A DNA stretch of 64,000 nt from contig NZ_JACIAY010000009.1 of assembly GCF_014194975.1 (NCBI RefSeq), forward strand, positions 124,001 through 188,000, read 5' to 3'. This DNA comes from Sphingomonas sp. BK580 (GTDB taxonomy: Bacteria > Pseudomonadota > Alphaproteobacteria > Sphingomonadales > Sphingomonadaceae). The notes beneath the pieces were generated by a model. It was not told where the DNA came from and made no database searches. It worked only from the letters and a program-made list of their open reading frames with translations. A program made the position numbers and the translations under genes. Positions 27,147-36,877 of the stretch are shown one piece after another; position 1 is the stretch's first letter, and the number at the start of each line of letters is the position of its first letter.

Positions 27147-28175
27147 ATGAGCGACGCGATCGAGTTCCTCGACCTCATGGAGCGCGCCGAGCAGCAGCGC
27201 CAGGCGCGCCGGCGCTTCATCCGCCTATGCGGCGGTGCCGCGGCGATGACGGGTGGGCTGGCGCTGCTGTCGGGCTGCGGCGATGACAAGGAGGACGGCT
27301 CCCCGACGCCCTCCCCCACCCCGACGCCGAGCGGCGCGATCACCGACGTCGCCGTGCTCAACTTCGCGCTCCAGCTCGAATATCTCGAGGGCGCCTATTA
27401 CGCCTATGCGGTGTCGGGCAGCGGCGTCGACGGCGCGCTGCTCACCGGCATGGGCACGCAGGGGCCGGTGGTGACCGGCAGCGGCGCGGGCGCGGCGCGC
27501 GCGGTTGACTTCAGCGATGACGTGGTCGCCGAATATGCGCGCGAGATCGCCGCCGACGAGATCGGCCACATCCGCTTCCTGCGCGAGACGCTGGGCAGCG
27601 CGCGGGTGGCGCAGCCCGCGATCAACATCTCGGGAAGCGCGAGCGTGGACGTCGCGGGCACCACCGGCGTCGGCGCCTTCACCGCGGCGGCGCGCGCCGC
27701 CGGCGTGATCGGCGCGGGCGACATCTTCGACCCTTATGCCAGCGACGAGAACTTCCTGATCGGCGCCTACCTGCTCACCGACGTCGGCGTCAGCGCCTAT
27801 CGTGGCGCCGCCAAGCTACTCACCAACAAGACCTATCTCGAGGCGAGCGCGGGCATCCTCGCGGCCGAATGCTACCATGACGCGACGATTCGCGCCGAGC
27901 TGTGGCGCCGCGGGCTGACCGTGCCCAGCGTCTACACGCGGGTGAGCCAGATCTCGGCGCTGCGCGACTCGCTCGACGGCGCGGGCGATACCGACCAGGA
28001 TATCGGCACCGCCGCGAGCGCGAACATCGTGCCGACCGACAGCGACGGGCTGGTGCTCGGGCGCAGCGCGGCGCAGGTGCTCAACGTCGTCTTCCAGAAC
28101 GGCGCGGCGGTGACGGGCGGCGGCTTCTTCCCGTCTGGGCTCAACGGCACGATCCTGACGAGCGGCGCTGGCTGA
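27147..28175 (+). CDS. Exported ferritin-like domain protein, tandem paralogue
   Basis: 342 residues from ATG after GAGGAG. The leader RRRFIRLCGGAAAMTGGLAL ends LLSGC, so it is probably both Tat-dependent and lipidated. A Pro/Ser/Thr linker precedes the ferritin-like domain (VAVLNFALQLEYLEGAYYAYA, AREIAADEIGHIRFLRETLG, then ILAAECYHDATIRAELWRRG). The tail IVPTDSDGLVLGRS...GGGFFPSGLNG matches the upstream paralogue. The two form a two-gene operon with matching Glu and His positions. Confidence 0.85.
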   Translation: MSDAIEFLDLMERAEQQRQARRRFIRLCGGAAAMTGGLALLSGCGDDKEDGSPTPSPTPTPSGAITDVAVLNFALQLEYLEGAYYAYAVSGSGVDGALLTGMGTQGPVVTGSGAGAARAVDFSDDVVAEYAREIAADEIGHIRFLRETLGSARVAQPAINISGSASVDVAGTTGVGAFTAAARAAGVIGAGDIFDPYASDENFLIGAYLLTDVGVSAYRGAAKLLTNKTYLEASAGILAAECYHDATIRAELWRRGLTVPSVYTRVSQISALRDSLDGAGDTDQDIGTAASANIVPTDSDGLVLGRSAAQVLNVVFQNGAAVTGGGFFPSGLNGTILTSGAG

Positions 28176-28358
28176 GCGCGGCGACGGCGCGGCGTGAGCC
28201 GTGCTCCGGTGAACGCCGGGGCCAAGGGTCGCGAGCGCTGTATCGCGGTTCCTGGGCTCCTGCGTGCGCAGGCGCACGCTCGCCTTCCGGTTTGGGTCGT
28301 TCAAATGGGACGGATCATGCGCTAGTGGCTACGCGATCGATCGCGACCCGGAGATGAG

Positions 28359-29837
28359 ATGGCCAGCGCCCTCAAGATCGCGCCCGGCGACAGCGTCGCC
28401 ACCTTGCTCGATGACGCGCGGGCGGGCGAGACGCTCGCGCTCGCGGGGGAAAGGCTGACGCTCGCGCAGGACGTCGCGCGCGGGCACAAGGTCGCGGTCG
28501 CCGCGCTCGCGCCGGGCGAGGCGGTGATCAAATACGGCTATCCGATCGGCCACGCCACCGCGCCGATCCGGCCGGGCGAGCACGTCCACTCGCACAATCT
28601 CGCGACCGCGCTCGACGCCACGCTCGACTATCACTACGCGCCAGCGCCGCCGGCGACTCTGGAGCGTCCGGCGGGCGCGAGCTTCCTCGGCTATCGTCGC
28701 GCCGACGGGCGCGTGGCGACGCGCAACGAGATCTGGGTGCTGCCGACGGTCGGCTGCGTCGCGCGCACCGCCGAGCGGATCGCGGCGCGCGCCGCCGGGC
28801 TGGTCGGCGACGCGGTCGACGGCGTCCACGCCTTCACTCACCCGCACGGCTGCTCGCAGCTGGGGCAAGACCTGGGCGGGACGCGCGCGATCCTCGCCGC
28901 GCTGGCGGCGCACCCCAACGCGGGCGGCGTGCTGATCGTCGGGCTCGGCTGCGAGGAGAACCAGGTCGCCGCCCTGATCGAGGCGATCCCGCCCGCCGCA
29001 CGCGGCCGGGTGCGCGCGCTCACCGCGCAGGCGAGCGCGGACGAGGTGGAGGAAGGCGTCGCCATCGTCGCCGCGCTGGCCGAGGCGGCGCGCGCGACGC
29101 GCGCGCCCTGCGCGCTCGGCGAGCTGGTGCTCGGGGTGAAGTGCGGCGGCTCGGACGGTCTCTCGGGGCTCACCGCCAACCCGCTGGTCGGCCGTATCAG
29201 CGACCGCGTGGTCGCGGCCGACGGCAGCGTGGTGTTCACTGAGATCCCCGAGATCTTCGGCGCCGAGCAGGCGCTGATGGACCGCGCCAGCGACGCGCGC
29301 GTGTTCGACGGCATCTCCGGGCTGGTCAACGGCTTCAAACGCTACTTCCTCGACCACGGCGAGACGGTGTCGGAGAACCCATCGCCCGGCAACGTCGTGG
29401 GCGGGATCACCACGCTGGAGGAGAAATCGCTCGGCGCGGTACAGAAGGCCGGGCGCGGGCCGATCTGCGACGTGATCGGCTATGGCGCGGTGGTGCGATC
29501 GCGCGGGCTGACGCTGCTGGAAGCGCCGGGCAATGACGCGGTATCGTCGACCGCCCTGGCCGCGGCGGGCGCGACCGTGATCCTGTTCACGACGGGGCGC
29601 GGCACCCCGCTCGGCTTCCCCGTGCCGACGGTGAAGATCGCCTCGAACAGCGGCCTGGCGACGCGCAAGCCGGGCTGGATCGACTTCGACGCGGGCGCGG
29701 TGCTGGAGCGCGGCTTCGACGCCACGGCCGACGCGCTGCTGGCGCGCATCGTCGCGATCGCCTCGGGCGAGCCCACCGCCGCCGAGCGCAACGGCGAGCG
29801 CGAGATCGCGATCTGGAAGCGCGGCGTGACATTGTGA
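28359..29837 (+). CDS. UxaA-type altronate dehydratase family protein
   Basis: 492 residues. An N-terminal SAF domain (about 1-95, containing GHKVAVAALAPGEAVIKYGYPIG shortened here to its key words GHKVA and IKYGYPIG) joins the large galactarate dehydratase/altronate hydrolase domain: TVGCVARTAERIA, FTHPHGCSQLGQD, LIVGLGCEENQV, VLGVKCGGSDGLSGLTANP, ETVSENPSPGNVVGGITTLEEKS cut to SPGNVVGG, and FTTGRGTPLGFPVPTVKIAS. It probably dehydrates an aldonate or aldarate to a 2-keto-3-deoxy acid, with metal bound by the conserved Cys/His motifs. No other hexuronate genes are next to it, so the substrate is open. Confidence 0.88.
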   Translation: MASALKIAPGDSVATLLDDARAGETLALAGERLTLAQDVARGHKVAVAALAPGEAVIKYGYPIGHATAPIRPGEHVHSHNLATALDATLDYHYAPAPPATLERPAGASFLGYRRADGRVATRNEIWVLPTVGCVARTAERIAARAAGLVGDAVDGVHAFTHPHGCSQLGQDLGGTRAILAALAAHPNAGGVLIVGLGCEENQVAALIEAIPPAARGRVRALTAQASADEVEEGVAIVAALAEAARATRAPCALGELVLGVKCGGSDGLSGLTANPLVGRISDRVVAADGSVVFTEIPEIFGAEQALMDRASDARVFDGISGLVNGFKRYFLDHGETVSENPSPGNVVGGITTLEEKSLGAVQKAGRGPICDVIGYGAVVRSRGLTLLEAPGNDAVSSTALAAAGATVILFTTGRGTPLGFPVPTVKIASNSGLATRKPGWIDFDAGAVLERGFDATADALLARIVAIASGEPTAAERNGEREIAIWKRGVTL

Positions 29838-29894
29838 CGCCTCGATCTTCCCCTCGAAGAGAGAGCCGGCCGCTCGATGCCCGGCACCCTCATT

Positions 29895-29920
29895 GATCCT
29901 CCCCTTGCAAGGGCAGGATC
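29895..29920. repeat. 26-bp near-perfect palindrome (REP-like) between convergent genes
   Basis: GATCCT...AGGATC flanks CCCTTGCAAGGG, giving a palindrome with one C-C mismatch pair. The core CTCCCCTTGCA also occurs at the right end of the 9350-9547 element, so this may be a single half-element of that family, or act as a terminator. Confidence 0.55.
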
Positions 29921-29945
29921 AGCCGAGGCCCTACGAGGCACCATC

Positions 29946-31028
29946 TCACCCCGCCATCACGGCGCGCCTCTCCCGCCGCGCAGCGCTCACCCGCGCCCGC
30001 GTCGCCCAGAAGCCGTAGACCGCGAGGCTGCCGAGCAGCGCCAGCGCCAGTCCCGAGGCGGTGATCGCCAGCTTCCACGCCAGGCCGCCGATCTTGGCGG
30101 CGTGGAGCGGGTAGAGCTTCTCTCGCGCGCGCTCGTGCGCGCCGCCGGTGGCCGGATCGGCGACGCCGACGATCGCGAGCGTGGTCGGGTCGGCGTAGAC
30201 GAAGGTGCGCCCGTTCGGCGTCCACTCGAATGGCTGTCGCAGCCGTAGCGCCAGCGGCGCGCCCGACCCGCGCGGCCATTGCACCCGCCGCATCTCCGCA
30301 CCGGGGAAGCGTCGCGCCGCCGCCGCGAGCAGCTGGGCGAAGGGTCTCGGCGCCGCGGCCCGCACCTCGGTCGTCGGCAGCTCGGGCGGCCGGACCCGAT
30401 CGCTCGCGCCGAGCGGCGCCAGCAGCAGCCGCTCCACCGTCGGCAGCGCCATCAGCGCGCCGGTGAGCAGCGACAGCGCGAGCACCGGTGCGGTCAGCAC
30501 GCCGAGATCGCGGTGATGGTGGACGATCGCGCCCGAGGTCATCCGCGTCGGCCACAGCCGCGGGCGGAAGCGCGCGCGCGTCCGCCACCACAGCACGACG
30601 CCGCTCCCCACCAGCATCAGCCCGACCAGCGCCGCGACACCGTTCACCGTCTCCCCCGCCTCGCCGAGCAGCAGGCGGTGGTGGAGGTCGAACAGCAGCA
30701 GCTCGGGCCGCTGCCACGCGCTCGACCAGCGCGCCACCACCTCACCGCTCTGGCTGAGATAGGCGCCGCCGCCGTCGCGGAACACGACCTGGTGCACGCC
30801 CAGCCCCTCGCCCGCGAGCGTCACGCGATCGAGTGGTCGCGCGCCCGCGGCGAGCGCGTCGAGCACGCGCGCGAGCGCCGCGGGATCGCTCGTCACCGCG
30901 TCCCTCGCGTGCGGCACGAATGTCAGCCGGTCGCGCCACACCAGCAGCGCGCCGGTGGCGCCGAGCAGCGCGAGCAGCGCGCCGACGATCGCGCCGACCC
31001 AGCGGTGCAGCAGCGCCAGCGCGCGCAT
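29946..31028 (-). CDS. PepSY-associated TM domain protein
   Basis: 360 residues with four expected membrane segments: [20 protein letters not shown] near the start, VNGVAALVGLMLVGSGVVLW, LGVLTAPVLALSLLTGALMA and ITASGLALALLGSLAVYGFW. The opening HRWVG, the HHRL motif (LFDLHHRLLLG), the HHHRDLG motif and the PepSY-like periplasmic loop (FVYADPTTLAIVGV) fit the PiuB/PepSY-TM family that sits beside TonB receptors and may act as a ferric-siderophore reductase. Its ATG overlaps the stop codon of the receptor gene (TGATG), so the two are translationally coupled. Confidence 0.87.
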   Translation of the reverse strand: MRALALLHRWVGAIVGALLALLGATGALLVWRDRLTFVPHARDAVTSDPAALARVLDALAAGARPLDRVTLAGEGLGVHQVVFRDGGGAYLSQSGEVVARWSSAWQRPELLLFDLHHRLLLGEAGETVNGVAALVGLMLVGSGVVLWWRTRARFRPRLWPTRMTSGAIVHHHRDLGVLTAPVLALSLLTGALMALPTVERLLLAPLGASDRVRPPELPTTEVRAAAPRPFAQLLAAAARRFPGAEMRRVQWPRGSGAPLALRLRQPFEWTPNGRTFVYADPTTLAIVGVADPATGGAHERAREKLYPLHAAKIGGLAWKLAITASGLALALLGSLAVYGFWATRARVSAARRERRAVMAG

Positions 31029-33151
31029 CAGAAGCTCGCCTGCCAGCTCAGCGTCGCGTTGCGCCCGCGCCCGGTGTAGAAGCGTGCGTTGTCGGTCGGC
31101 CCCTGGGTGTCGCTGTAATAAGTGACGTAGTCGGTGTCGGCGAGGTTCTGCACGCTCAGCATCAGCCGGCCGATCGGCGCGTCATAGGCCAGATAGGCGT
31201 CGAACAGGCGGTAGCCGCTGAAGTCGTTCGCGATCGGCTGGCCCTGAAAACGGCGCGACAGGTAATAGCGCCCCTGCACGCGCGCGCTGAAGCGCCCGGC
31301 GCGATAGTCGACGCTGAGGTTGAGCCGGTCGGGCGAGATATTGGCGCCGTCGAGGTCGGCGTCGAGCCGGCCGTCGCCGTTGGTGTCGGTGCGGCCGGTG
31401 ACATGGCTGTAGCCGAGCGCGACGTTGAGCCCGGTAAGGGGCGTGAGCGTGTCGAGGTTGAGCTCCAGCCCCGATATGTCGATCGGCTGGCGCACCACGT
31501 TGAAGATGCCGTCGTCGCCGCGCACCAGCACCGAGCCCGCCTCGCTCGACGACCAATAATAGGTGCTGCTCGCAGTGAGCGGGCCGCGCTTGAGCTCGAC
31601 GCCGACCTCGCGATTGTTCGAGATCACCGGGGTGAGATCGAGGAAGTCGTCGATCCGCACGTTGGGCTGGTTCACGGCGCGCAGCACGCGGCCGATGTCG
31701 GCGATCGTGTACCCCTCGGCGTAGCTGCCGTAGGCGCGGATGCCCGCGGCGGGCTCGAGCACGACGCCGCCGTTCCAGAGCGCGCGCTCGAACGCGGGCG
31801 AGCCGCCGGTGACCCTGCGCGCGCCAGAGGTCGCCAGCGTGGTGTAATCGGGCACGTCGAGCCGGACGTTCTCGTAGCGCACGCCGCCGGCGAGCCGCAC
31901 CAGCCCGTCGGCCAGCCTGAGGTTGCCCTGCGCGAACGGCGCGAGGCTGCGGAAATCGGTCCGCGGCACCCACGCGCGCCTCGTCTGGACGAGCGTCTGC
32001 GCGGTGCGGTCGACCAGCGCGTCGAAGCCGGCGGTGAGCGTCAGCCCCTCCCAGCCGGGCACAGCGCGCTCGTAGCTCACCTTGCCGCCGAGCTTGCGCG
32101 AGACGTTGCGCGACTGGTCGAACAAGGTGCCGACCGGCGCGATCGCGGCGTCCTGGAAGGTCGCGAGCACGCCGCCCGCGAAGGTATCGCTGGTGCGGTT
32201 GTAGAAGCCCTGCAGCGTGAAGGCGCCTCCCGCCAGCGCACCGTCGGTGAGCGAGGCCGAGACCATCTGCGCCACGCCGGTCGAGGGCTGCCCCGGGGTG
32301 GCGCCGCGCCGCGTCGTCGCGGGCACGCCCGTGGCGCGATCGCCGTCCACCGGGACATAATGGTCGCGCCCTTCGAGGTGGAAGCGGCTCGCCACCACCT
32401 CCAGCCGCGCGCTGTCGCTCAGCGCCACGCCGGCGCGCGCGAAGAAGGAGAGCGTGCCGGTGTCCTGGATCTCGCTCTGGTTGCCGTCGTAGCCGACGCG
32501 GCGCCCGCGTCCGTCGAGGAAGGCGCCGCGCCGCTCGAACGCGGCCCCGGCGGTCGCGTCGACGCGCCCCGCGCGGTAGCTGACCAGCGCGCCGAGCTTG
32601 CCGCCGAGCGACTCGCCCGAGAGATCGTCGCCCGCGTTGCCCTGCACCAGCGTGCGCCCGCTCCAGCCGTCGCGCTCGGGCGCGCGCACCGTCACCTGGT
32701 TGACCACGCCGCCGGTGGCGCCGATGCCCTGGAGCGCGTTCGAGCCGTAGATCACCTCGACTCGGTCGATGAAGAACGGGTCGATCGTGTAGCCGTCGCG
32801 CGCGCCGTCGCGGATCGGCGTGGTCTGCGGGATGCCGTTGATCGCGTAGAGCGGCGAGCGGCCGCGCAGCGTCTCGCCCACCCCGGTGATCTTCTCGCGC
32901 GTCGGCGAGAACGCCGGGAGCAGCGCCGACACCGCGTCGACCACCGAGCCTGACACCGCGACCTGGCGCGACAAGGTCTCGCGATCGATCACGTCGACCG
33001 TCAGCGGCAGCGCGCTCGCGGGCAGGACGGTGCGCGCCGCGGTGACGACGACCTCGCCGCGCGCGTCATCGCCGCCGGCAGGCTCGCTCGGCAGCTGCGC
33101 GCTCGCGCCCGAGGCACACAGGCCCGCCAACACTCCCCAGGTGATCCGCAT
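31028..33151 (-). CDS. TonB-dependent receptor (probable siderophore/iron uptake)
   Basis: 707 residues from ATG after AAAGGGGAC. A short signal peptide (MRITWGVLAGLCASGASAQ) precedes a plug domain (GEVVVTAARTVLPASALPLT, TLRGRSPLYAINGIPQTT, IDRVEVIYGSNALQGIGATG) and a 22-strand barrel ending NATLSWQASF with the terminal Phe. It imports a ligand across the outer membrane using TonB energy. Coupling to a PepSY-TM gene and the upstream palindrome both point to iron. Confidence 0.92.
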   Translation of the reverse strand: MRITWGVLAGLCASGASAQLPSEPAGGDDARGEVVVTAARTVLPASALPLTVDVIDRETLSRQVAVSGSVVDAVSALLPAFSPTREKITGVGETLRGRSPLYAINGIPQTTPIRDGARDGYTIDPFFIDRVEVIYGSNALQGIGATGGVVNQVTVRAPERDGWSGRTLVQGNAGDDLSGESLGGKLGALVSYRAGRVDATAGAAFERRGAFLDGRGRRVGYDGNQSEIQDTGTLSFFARAGVALSDSARLEVVASRFHLEGRDHYVPVDGDRATGVPATTRRGATPGQPSTGVAQMVSASLTDGALAGGAFTLQGFYNRTSDTFAGGVLATFQDAAIAPVGTLFDQSRNVSRKLGGKVSYERAVPGWEGLTLTAGFDALVDRTAQTLVQTRRAWVPRTDFRSLAPFAQGNLRLADGLVRLAGGVRYENVRLDVPDYTTLATSGARRVTGGSPAFERALWNGGVVLEPAAGIRAYGSYAEGYTIADIGRVLRAVNQPNVRIDDFLDLTPVISNNREVGVELKRGPLTASSTYYWSSSEAGSVLVRGDDGIFNVVRQPIDISGLELNLDTLTPLTGLNVALGYSHVTGRTDTNGDGRLDADLDGANISPDRLNLSVDYRAGRFSARVQGRYYLSRRFQGQPIANDFSGYRLFDAYLAYDAPIGRLMLSVQNLADTDYVTYYSDTQGPTDNARFYTGRGRNATLSWQASF

Positions 33152-33195
33152 CTCGTCCCCTTTCCCCGGATCGGGCGATAGGTCGTCGAGAAGGC

Positions 33196-33216
33196 TAATG
33201 CAAGTCGATCGCATTA
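33196..33216 (-). promoter_or_regulatory. Fur-like palindromic operator upstream of the TonB receptor
   Basis: A 21-base inverted repeat with 6-base arms TAATGC (33196-33201) and GCATTA (33211-33216); the inner part reads TGCAAGTCGATCGCA, similar to alphaproteobacterial Fur/Irr-type boxes. It lies about 45 bases before the receptor start and could overlap its promoter. Confidence 0.5.
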
Positions 33217-33408
33217 AGTGAAGAAGACCAGGTGCGAGGAGACGCGGCGCCGCGGCCGCTAGCACCCCGGGCTCGCTGTGCTACACTCGTCAGAGAGGCC
33301 AGCGCTCTGCGAGACGATCCTTGCTGTCGTCCCGACTCAGGGCCGGATCACGAGATACGATCGCGGAGTGCGCGGCCGAGGCGGACACGTCGGAGAGGGG
33401 AGCCGATC

Positions 33409-34806
33409 ATGGCAGGTTGTTCGAGGCGCGTCGGCGCGATCGTGGCATGGGCGATCGTGGCGACGCTGGCATCACCGATCGGCGCATCCGCGCAGTCCAG
33501 TCCCGCGCAGCAGCCCGCCTCGCCCGCCGACGCGTCGTCCTACACCCCGGCGGCCGCCAATCTCGCGGCGCGCACTTGGTTTCAGGACGCGAAGTTCGGC
33601 GTGTTCCTTCACTGGGGGCTCTACAGCGAGCTGGGGGGCAGCGGCTCGCCGGGGCTGGCCGAGTGGATCATGCAGGAGAACAAGATCCCCGCCGCCAAAT
33701 ACGAGCGCCTCGCGCACTTCTTCAACCCGACGCGGTTCGACGCCGACGCCTGGGTGCGCTCCTTCAAGGATGCCGGCGCGCGCTACATCGTCATCACCAG
33801 CAAGCACCATGACGGTTTCGCGATGTTCGGCAGCAAGGTGTCGCGCTACAATGTCGTCGACGCGACCCCGTTCAAGCGCGACCCGATCGCCGAGCTCGCC
33901 GCGGCCTGCCGCCGCCAGGGCGTGAAGCTGTTCTTCTATTACTCGCAGCTCGACTGGCACAATCCCGACTATTTTCCGCGCGGTCGTACCGGCCACACCA
34001 CCGGCCGGCCCGAAGCGGGCGACTGGGAGCGGTATGTCGACTATCAGGACGCGCAGCTGCGCGAGCTGCTCACCCAATATGGCCCGATCGGCGGGATCTG
34101 GTTCGACGGCTGGTGGGACCAGGAGAAGACCGCGCTGCGCGACCGATGGCGGCTCGACCGCACCTACGCGCTGATCCACTCGCTCCAGCCGGCCGCGCTG
34201 ATCGTCAACAACCATCACCGCGCGCCCTTCCCGGGGGAAGATTACCAGACCTTCGAGCGTGACCTGCCGGGCGAGAACACGATGGGGTTCAACGGCGACA
34301 AGGCGACGATCGGGCGGCTGCCGCTCGAGATGGCCGAGACGATGAACGGCAGCTGGGGCTTCAACCTGGTGGACGACAACTACAAGTCGCCCGAGACCTT
34401 GGTGCGCACGATGGTCGGCGCGGCCGGCCGCAACGCCAATTTCTTGCTCAACACCGGGCCGATGCCCAACGGTGAGATCCAGCCGGAGAATCTCGTCACC
34501 TTCCACGCCATCGGCGAGTGGATGAAGCGCCACGCTGAGAGCATCTACGGCACCCGCGGCGGCCCGGTAGCGCCCGGCGACTATGGCGTGACGACGCAGC
34601 GCGGCGACACCGTCTACGTCCACCTGCTGCGCGCGCACGACGGCCGCGTGCGGCTGCCGCTGGCGGCCAAGGTGCGCTCGGCGCGACTGCTCGACGGCGG
34701 CGCGGCGGTGACGGTCACCGCGCGCGGTGGCGCGGTCGAGCTCGCCGGCCTGCCGCCGCTAGCTGACGCCTGGGACCAGGTGGTGGCACTTCAGCTGCGG
34801 CGCTGA
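33409..34806 (+). CDS. Alpha-L-fucosidase, GH29 family
   Basis: 465 residues from ATG with GGAGAGGGG upstream. A signal peptide (about residues 1-29, cleaved after ASAQ) precedes the GH29 barrel: AKFGVFLHWGLYS, YIVITSKHHDGFAMF, LFFYYSQLDWHNPDY, and the nucleophile aspartate region GGIWFDGWWDQ. NGSWGFN and NFLLNTGPMPNGEI are typical C-terminal blocks. It should release terminal L-fucose from glycans in the periplasm. The acid/base residue of GH29 is not conserved enough to name. It is a single-gene unit. Confidence 0.92.
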   Translation: MAGCSRRVGAIVAWAIVATLASPIGASAQSSPAQQPASPADASSYTPAAANLAARTWFQDAKFGVFLHWGLYSELGGSGSPGLAEWIMQENKIPAAKYERLAHFFNPTRFDADAWVRSFKDAGARYIVITSKHHDGFAMFGSKVSRYNVVDATPFKRDPIAELAAACRRQGVKLFFYYSQLDWHNPDYFPRGRTGHTTGRPEAGDWERYVDYQDAQLRELLTQYGPIGGIWFDGWWDQEKTALRDRWRLDRTYALIHSLQPAALIVNNHHRAPFPGEDYQTFERDLPGENTMGFNGDKATIGRLPLEMAETMNGSWGFNLVDDNYKSPETLVRTMVGAAGRNANFLLNTGPMPNGEIQPENLVTFHAIGEWMKRHAESIYGTRGGPVAPGDYGVTTQRGDTVYVHLLRAHDGRVRLPLAAKVRSARLLDGGAAVTVTARGGAVELAGLPPLADAWDQVVALQLRR

Positions 34807-35277
34807 GCGACCGCGTCGCCGGCACCGCGGTGCCGCGCGGCGTCGGTGCGAGGGTCGGGGTGCGCCTCAGGCGTCGGCGCTGCCCCGCCGCCGCTCCGGC
34901 GACGCCATCGCCCGCCCTGCCGCCCGGCGTGCCGGCACACCGGGTAATTGATCACCGAGCTGCGCCCCTCCCCGAACGTGCGATTGGCTCGCCTCCGTAT
35001 GTTATCTCGGGCCCTCGGGGCAGCTCGACCGCGCCGCGGGACTCCACGTCGTCGGGGGCGCTCCCAGCCTCGACGCGCGCGCACTGACAAGGCTCGGGTC
35101 CGGTGCCGCATCGGCGCGGCACGGCTTCAGCGCGACGGCTATTACTTCAGCTACGGAAGCTACCTCGTCGCCGGTCCGACATCGTTCGCGCCGGGGAGAG
35201 AGTGAGCTGTCCAAGGCTTGCTTGCTCGAAGCGAGCGTGCCTCGCGGCGGCGCAGCAGGAGCGGAGAATGACGCTCG
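34807..35277. other. 471-bp gap with no firm gene; possible gene remnant
   Basis: The sequence starts with a GGCACCGCGGTGCC palindrome (34821-34834), possibly a terminator for the fucosidase. Several short frames cross the region but none has a good ribosome site or a recognisable family. One plus frame ends RDGYYFSYGSYLVAGPTSF near 35200, which reads like an isolated C-terminal fragment. Confidence 0.4.
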
Positions 35278-35439
35278 TCAGAAGTCGATCGCGATCCCGT
35301 CGCGCTCCCAGTCGCCGTAGCGCACCGGGTCGCGGCCGAGCGGGTCCTGCGCGGGCCGGTCGAGCGGCTCCGGGGCGGGCACCGGCGGGTTGGGGCTGAG
35401 GTGTGCCGGCGGCTTCACGTGGTCGGGGCGATGGCCCAT
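35278..35439 (-). CDS. DUF1674 protein, succinate dehydrogenase assembly factor 4-like (53 aa)
   Basis: The C-terminus DPVRYGDWERDGIAIDF is the diagnostic motif of the DUF1674/SDHAF4 family, which assists maturation of flavinylated SdhA. The N-terminal half is Pro-rich and likely disordered. The ATG follows GGAAGGA. The frame stays open far upstream on the same strand, through the neighbouring methyltransferase gene, but that extension is a shadow. Divergent from the rsmB-like gene. Confidence 0.85.
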   Translation of the reverse strand: MGHRPDHVKPPAHLSPNPPVPAPEPLDRPAQDPLGRDPVRYGDWERDGIAIDF

Positions 35440-35481
35440 GCGGACGTCCTTCCGATTGATCGCTCGCGTCGACGGGGACAT

Positions 35482-36846
35482 ATGCGCGGGCATGACCCGC
35501 TTCAACCCGCGCGCGCCGCGCTGATGGCGCGCCCCGCCGCCCGGCCCGCCAAGCCCTCCCGTCCCGCGCGCGGTCCCGACCCGCTCGGCACCGCGGCGCG
35601 CCGCGCCGCGCTGCGCCTGCTCGACGCGGTGCTCCGCCGCGGCGAGCCGCTCGAGTCCGCACTCGCGCTCGCCACGCGCGCGCTGCCCGGCGGCCCCGAC
35701 CGCGGCCTGGCGCACGCCATCGCCGCCGAGACGCTGCGCCGCCTGCCCGACCTCGACGCGCTGATCGATTCGGCGACGCGCCAACGCCTCCCCGACGACG
35801 CCAAGGCTCGCTTCGTGCTGCGCGTCGCGCTGGTCCAGGCGCTCGCGCTGGGTACGCCCCCGCACGCCGCGATCGCCACCGTGCTCCCGCTGGTCGACGG
35901 CGGGCCGAAGCGGCTGGTCCACGGCGTGTTCGGCACGCTGATGCGCGGCGGCGCGGCGCTGCCCGAGGTGCCAAGCTTGCTCCCCGCGGTGGCGGAGCGC
36001 TGGCGCGCGCACTGGGGCGACGACATGGTCGCCGCCGCGGCGCGCGCGATCGCCGCGCCGCCGCCGCTCGACCTCACGCTGCGTGACCCCGGCACGACCG
36101 CCGACTGGGTTGAGCGGCTCGGCGGCACCAGCCTCGCGCCCGGCCATGTCCGCCTCCCCGCCGGCGCAAGCGCGGTGAGCGAGCTGCCCGGCTATGCCGA
36201 GGGCGCCTGGTGGGTGCAGGACCTCGCCGCCTCGATGCCGGCGCGACTGCTCGCTACCGGCGCGGCGCCGGGAGCGCGCGCGCTCGACCTGTGCGCCGCG
36301 CCCGGCGGCAAGACGCTCCAGCTCGCCGCCTCGGGCTATGCCGTCACCGCGGTCGACGTGTCGGAGAGTCGCGCCGCGCGACTTCGCGACAATCGCGATC
36401 GCACCGGACTCGCCTTTGACATCGCGCTCGCCGACGTGCTCGACTGGTCACCCGACGCGCCCGCCCAGGCGGTGCTGGTCGACGCGCCGTGCAGCGCCAC
36501 CGGCATCTTCCGCCGCCACCCCGACGTGCTCCACCGCGCCGGCGACGCCACGATCGCCGAGATGGCCGAGTTGCAGACGCGTATCCTCGACCGCGCCGCC
36601 GACTGGGTCGCGCCGGGCGGGACTCTCGTCTACGCCACCTGCTCGCTCGAGCCCGCCGAGGGCGAGGCGCAGCTGACCCGCTTCCTCGCAGCACGGGGCG
36701 ACTTCTCGCTGGCACCGCCGACCGAAGCCGAGCTGCCGCAAGGTGTTGCTCCGACTCGCGATGGCTGGATCCGGACTCTGCCCGGAACCGCCGAGGCGGT
36801 GGGCGGCTGCGACGGCTTCTTCGTCGCACGGCTCACGCGGCTTTAA
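35482..36846 (+). CDS. RsmB/NOP-family 16S rRNA m5C methyltransferase
   Basis: About 454 residues. An N-terminal NusB-like helical domain ([20 protein letters not shown] to [12 protein letters not shown]) precedes a class I SAM domain: [17 protein letters not shown] (SAM site), [18 protein letters not shown] (motif IV cysteine) and [16 protein letters not shown] (catalytic cysteine of motif VI). It should methylate a cytosine such as C967 of 16S rRNA. The start is uncertain: ATG 35482 follows GGGGAC, while ATG 35524 also fits but has no ribosome site. Confidence 0.9.
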   Translation: MRGHDPLQPARAALMARPAARPAKPSRPARGPDPLGTAARRAALRLLDAVLRRGEPLESALALATRALPGGPDRGLAHAIAAETLRRLPDLDALIDSATRQRLPDDAKARFVLRVALVQALALGTPPHAAIATVLPLVDGGPKRLVHGVFGTLMRGGAALPEVPSLLPAVAERWRAHWGDDMVAAAARAIAAPPPLDLTLRDPGTTADWVERLGGTSLAPGHVRLPAGASAVSELPGYAEGAWWVQDLAASMPARLLATGAAPGARALDLCAAPGGKTLQLAASGYAVTAVDVSESRAARLRDNRDRTGLAFDIALADVLDWSPDAPAQAVLVDAPCSATGIFRRHPDVLHRAGDATIAEMAELQTRILDRAADWVAPGGTLVYATCSLEPAEGEAQLTRFLAARGDFSLAPPTEAELPQGVAPTRDGWIRTLPGTAEAVGGCDGFFVARLTRL

Positions 36847-36877
36847 CCCGGCGCCGCATCGCGCTACCTCGGCGCGC

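Noticed and set aside
35440..36147. Upstream extension of the DUF1674 frame
   Set aside because: It is antisense to the rsmB-like gene; the family is always short.
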